This document shows, one piece after another, positions 60,349 through 64,000 of a DNA stretch of 64,000 nucleotides; positions within the stretch are counted from its first letter, which is position 1, and the number at the start of each line of letters is the position of its first letter. The notes beneath the pieces are model-generated. The model was not told where the DNA came from and ran no database searches. It was given only the letters and a program-made list of their open reading frames with translations. Origin of the DNA: Coprinopsis marcescibilis (lineage: Eukaryota; Basidiomycota; Agaricomycetes; Agaricales; Psathyrellaceae); contig ML210167.1 of NCBI GenBank assembly GCA_004369085.1, forward strand, positions 189,870 through 253,869, written 5' to 3'. The position numbers and the translations under genes were made by a program.

Positions 60349-61863
60349 TCATTTCGTCTTCTGCCTAGTTTCCAGGAACTCCTGTTCCAACCGTGCCAAA
60401 AAGGCATCAGCACCATTAAGAGGCTCGTCTTTGAGTTTTTCGCGTTCCTTGCCCGAGTTCTTCTTGCTTAAAGCCTGGATTTCGAGAACCGCAAAAGGGT
60501 CTTCCGGTACGTCCAGAGGTGTTGAGAATGGCTCAGAGAGGGACTCCATAGCTTCCACCTTTCCCTTTCCTCGACTATTAGTGTCCTCTGAAGGCTTTGT
60601 CACCTTTCTCCTCTTCGCCTCAATCAACTTCCTTCTCTCTTCCAATTCCCGTTTCCTCTTTTCCATAGCCTTGCTTGCTGTCGATTTCAAAGATTCTCCA
60701 TCGCGCATCCCCTCCACCTCGCCTAATTTGATATCGACGGCCCCCGCTTCTTGTCGAGCCTGTTCAGTCTCCACTCTAGTCTTCCGAAGCTCCTCCATTT
60801 GAGCTTTCCTCGTTTCTTCGTCCCCAGAGAACTGATAGAAGCCTGCACCTTTAGCCCGGACTTCTTTCGACGCATCGTAGTGAGCCGCAAGTGGGTTGTG
60901 GGACTCAGCGAATTTCTTCTCAATGTCCTCCATTCGCTCCGCTGTAGGCTCGTAAACCGGGAAGTAATTGACAGGGTTGTCTACGGAAATTATTCAGGAA
61001 ACTGGGAGTGTTGAGAGGAGCGTGACGTACGAATAATGAGGTCGGCATCTGGGTCTGCCTCTGGCGGCCATAGATGTCGAGGAACGTTCGACCGCTTATC
61101 ACTCTTCATTCTCCCAAATTCATCCTCGTACTCGATTACAGGATCCTGCTCGTCATCTTCTCCACGCAATAAGTGTCTTGGAACTTCTGAACGCCTGGAT
61201 GTTCGAAGCCTTCCAAACTCGTCTTCGTATTCAACCATCGGGTCGTCCTGCGAGACAAAAGTGTTAGCGGAGAGTTAACGGATGGAGACTAGAAATAACA
61301 TACATCGTTCCCGGGTGGTTTGGGTACATTTAACGATTCGTCGGCGTCGTCACTATCCGATTCATAGTGAAGCGATGGACCGGCTGCGTCGAACTAGAGG
61401 ATGCAGGGTCAATACGAGTGATGAAGGTCGCGTTTCAAACACATACATCGACAAGAAGTGCATTGTATTGAGCCTCATTCAACCCTCCTGATTTCCCCTT
61501 CTTCAACTTCTCATATATTTTTGCTTTCCGCTCCAGCACTGCCCGTGCAGATTCCAGGGTCGGACGACTGACTGCTTCAAGCTCAACATCCCGGGTTGCA
61601 CGAGCGGACACTCCCTTGTTCTGGCGGGCCCAAACCGTAGGTTTCTGTCCAACAGCAACACTGAAGTTCAGAAGCACAATGTCAGAGATACCGCGTCTAA
61701 CTCTTACCTTGTCTGGCCGTTTGACACCCCCTACGATTGTTGTGGCTTTCCCAGCAGCCTTGTTCTTCGAGAACTCGGCCTCTTGCTTTGAGAGCTCCGA
61801 TTTAAGGTCGAAAAACGAGTTGGCGCTGATTCCTTTAGCTTTGGCTTTGCTATTGTGCGACAT
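60349..61863 (-). CDS. CCDC174-like coiled-coil protein
   Basis: The start MSHNSKAKAKGISAN leads to SFFDLKSELSKQEAEFSKNK and then KPTVWARQNKGVSARATRD and LERKAKIYEKLKKG, which match the beginning of CCDC174 in order. A stretch with two tandem copies of YEDEFGRxxxxxRSxVPRHL (about residues 165-235) follows. The second half is a long charged coiled coil with METLARK-type charged heptads, ending AFLARLEQEFLETRQKTK. CCDC174 is linked in animals to the exon-junction/splicing factors. The fungal role is inferred to be nuclear. An intron at 61645-61707 (63 bp) is in frame and stop-free. Confidence 0.82.
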
Positions 61864-62226
61864 TGTGAAGAACAGATTAGGTTCAAGAAACGCGTTTAAG
61901 ATCCTCGCGGTCTATGGGGGGACACACCAACATGAGCGAAGGAAGGAAAGAGATCCCGTGGCGCGTGGGCTTGGCAGAAGGTGCTCATGGACTTCCAATT
62001 TCCGTATCTCACACCCGATGAACCACATAATAGAATCCCGTAGTTATACAATTTATAAGTAAGTTACAAGGAGGATTGGATTGACACTTCAATAGTCTCC
62101 CCTTTCAAAAGGGACTGATTCTGGGAGTCAGTTGCCGGATCCCTTGCATTAGATTTACGTTCCGATGGCTGGAGGTTGCACCGGTGAGCAGTGAGAGCAT
62201 AATGCAACCGTTCCCCTGTTCTGGAC
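61864..62226. other. Intergenic region between CCDC174-like and SDS22 genes
   Basis: About 360 bp downstream of SDS22 and upstream of the CCDC174-like gene. It contains the CCDC174 promoter. The frame 62064-62291 is an antisense-like extension of the last SDS22 exon and is not a gene. Confidence 0.5.
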
Positions 62227-63876
62227 CTATGTCCGAACAAGCCTGAACCACAGTCAGTCAGAAGTGCCGCCAAAACGAATCTGAGACTCACGTTGCGTCT
62301 ATCTGGGTCACTTGGGGCAGCGACAGAATAACCTTCCTCCGGTAATTAGCTCGGTCATTTGTCTGGCAAGGATTCGCCTCTAGATAAATAGTCCGAAGCG
62401 CCAAGATCCCTCGCAGCTCTTTGTCAAGGTCCCTCAAATCGGGAATCTTGTTTCCACTCAGCTGTTGTGTGTCTAATCAGACAAGAATAAAGTTCGCGAA
62501 AAAAGCTAGAGCTGACCCAGAGTTCTTCGAGGTTGGAAAGGTGCGAAACGTTCTCAATCTTTTCAACAAAGTTGTACCCAATGTCCAAAGTTGTTAGATT
62601 GGCCTGGACAAGCATAAGTGACCGGTCACCAAACAAAGAGAGGAAAAGGGGTTACGGACATTCTTCTCTAATCCTTCAATCTTTTTGATTCCGTTGTGGC
62701 TAAGATAAAGCTGTTCGAGGCTATACAGTTCCTCCAAACCTTCCAGAACCGTGATTCTGTTGGATTGGATGGAAAGGATCTTCAGTTTCTTCAGTGTATT
62801 GAGGCCCTGGTATCAACTGTTAGATGAAAAGATCGCATTGCTTACGCGGCTGTCAGCTCACCTCCAACTTGCTGATTTTATTCTTCCCAAGCCACAGTTC
62901 CTCTAAGTTGACTAAAGCACCCAGGTTCTCGATTGTCTGTGTGTTACATGTTGAGAAGACTAAACTCGAAGCACAAAACAATCGACGCACCCTGATCCTA
63001 TTCCCGCCAAGTTCCAAGCTTGTCAAGTTGGTCAGAGTGTCCAGTCCATTGATCTTCGATATCCTGTTCTGGACGAAATAGATCGTCGTAAGCTTGGTCA
63101 ACGTATGTAGGCCCTCTGGAATGCTCTTGAACAAGTTGAATGAAAGATCGAGCGTGCTAACATCAGTCAATCGTCAGCTTGCAAGCAAGACACAGACAGG
63201 GCCATGAGACAAACGTCAATTCCGTCGATTTTTCCAGCGAGTCCCCAATATGCTTGATCCTATTGTCATACAGATCCAAATCGACGAGCTTCGTCAACTG
63301 ATGAAACGTCTGGGGGTCCAAGTGTCGGATCAAGTTCTGACGCAGACATAATCTTCGCAGATGTGCCGCAAACCTGGGCAGACGCAGTTCGTCCAAGCTG
63401 CCTATGCGACAATGAACCAGCTCGAGTTCCTGAGAAACATCCTTGGTTCAAATGGGCGCAAAGAAGGCATAAAGAAGAGGACTCACTTCTGTATCGTCCG
63501 GGAAGTCAGCCAAAAAATCTCCATCTTCCGTATTTTCTTGATCTTCTTCCTCGCTATCATTAGCGCCCTTCTCGTCATCGGTATCACCCTCGCCAGACGC
63601 AGGCAAAACAACTCGCGCAGTGTTCTGAGTTCTGTCCAACAACATTCAACTTAACCAGTATGACAAGTCAATCTAAATCACCCACTTCTTTGGCTTGCTC
63701 TCATGATCGTGAGCTTCGAGTTCTGAACCCGAAGGCGCAGCTAAAACTACAGATCTCGGTCGCGGCTTGCTAGACTTGTCTTCTTGAGAAACATCATTCG
63801 TCGGTGTAGGAGGCACTATGATATTAGTGGCCTCTTCGGCTGCGGTCGTATTCTGTCCTTTCGCTTCCTCTGGCAT
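62227..63876 (-). CDS. SDS22-like PP1 regulatory leucine-rich repeat protein
   Basis: The N-terminus (MPEEAKGQNTTAAEEATNII) is acidic and disordered. A regular SDS22-type leucine-rich repeat run of about 22 residues each follows: LRRLCLRQNLIRHLDP, LVDLDLYDNRIKHIGD, LTTIYFVQNRISKING, LTSLELGGNRIRTIENLGAL, LEELWLGKNKISKLEGLNTL, LSIQSNRITVLEGLEEL, LYLSHNGIKKIEGLEK and LDIGYNFVEKIENVSHL, then the LRR cap with LRTIYLEANPCQ and LSLPQVTQIDATLVRT. SDS22 binds and controls protein phosphatase 1 in mitosis and in PP1 maturation. An ATG 18 bases upstream is possible. About seven introns, several cutting the repeats. Confidence 0.92.
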
Positions 63877-64000
63877 AGTCTTCAAGTTGTGCAAGTTGGA
63901 ATTGATCAGAAAGTTCTAGCTCTGCCCCGAAAAGGTTCGTTACGCGACCCCGGCTTAATTTAGACCGCATGACATCACACTCAAAGGCCTGAAATAGATA

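Overview
The window is nuclear DNA of a filamentous basidiomycete, most likely a mushroom-forming agaricomycete. The gene models show this: short GT-AG introns of roughly 50-70 bp in nearly every gene, both strands densely packed, several very short divergent promoters, and fungal families throughout (Bsd2, Mim1, Erg28, Asa1, Zn2Cys6 regulator, NHEJ factor XLF). The species cannot be told from the sequence. I see no transposon, CRISPR array, rRNA or organelle DNA. Exon structures are read by eye, so exon edges are provisional.

Layout. 1-13.8 kb: 3'-truncated LAMMER kinase, signal peptidase subunit SPC3, ASTRA subunit ASA1, Bsd2/Ndfip membrane adaptor, a membrane SH3 protein, a single-pass membrane protein, an NAD(P)-binding epimerase-like enzyme and a mitochondrial LEA-like protein. 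13.8-16.2 kb is gene-poor. 16.2-20.2 kb: a Zn2Cys6 transcription factor. 20.4-31.3 kb: a peroxisomal lipid cluster holding three cytochrome b5-acyl-CoA dehydrogenase fusion paralogues and an alpha-methylacyl-CoA racemase. 31.5-39.8 kb: Mim1, a small Cys-rich protein split over four exons, XLF, an FHA/G-patch protein and cyclin B. 40.4-44.7 kb: peroxisomal beta-oxidation continues with a two-domain SDR protein (Fox2-like) and a separate MaoC hydratase. 44.9-56.3 kb: tRNA-Tyr with intron, F-box/LRR-like protein, uncertain orphan segments, ERG28, a 1047-residue unknown protein and a tail-anchored CS-domain protein. 56.6-64 kb: a secreted Gly/Arg-rich protein, thiamine pyrophosphokinase, a MoaD/MOCS2A sulfur carrier, a CCDC174-like protein and SDS22.

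How the genes work together. The most interesting part is the lipid set. The racemase converts 2-methylacyl-CoA epimers, the b5-fused dehydrogenases would make the enoyl-CoA, and the hydratase plus SDR protein would hydrate and oxidise it. All six proteins end in a C-terminal tripeptide of the PTS1 type or close to it (TRL, TKL, ARL, SKL, AKL, AKL). I infer a peroxisomal, possibly branched-chain, beta-oxidation neighbourhood that uses flavin/heme dehydrogenases rather than acyl-CoA oxidases. Thiolase is not in the window.
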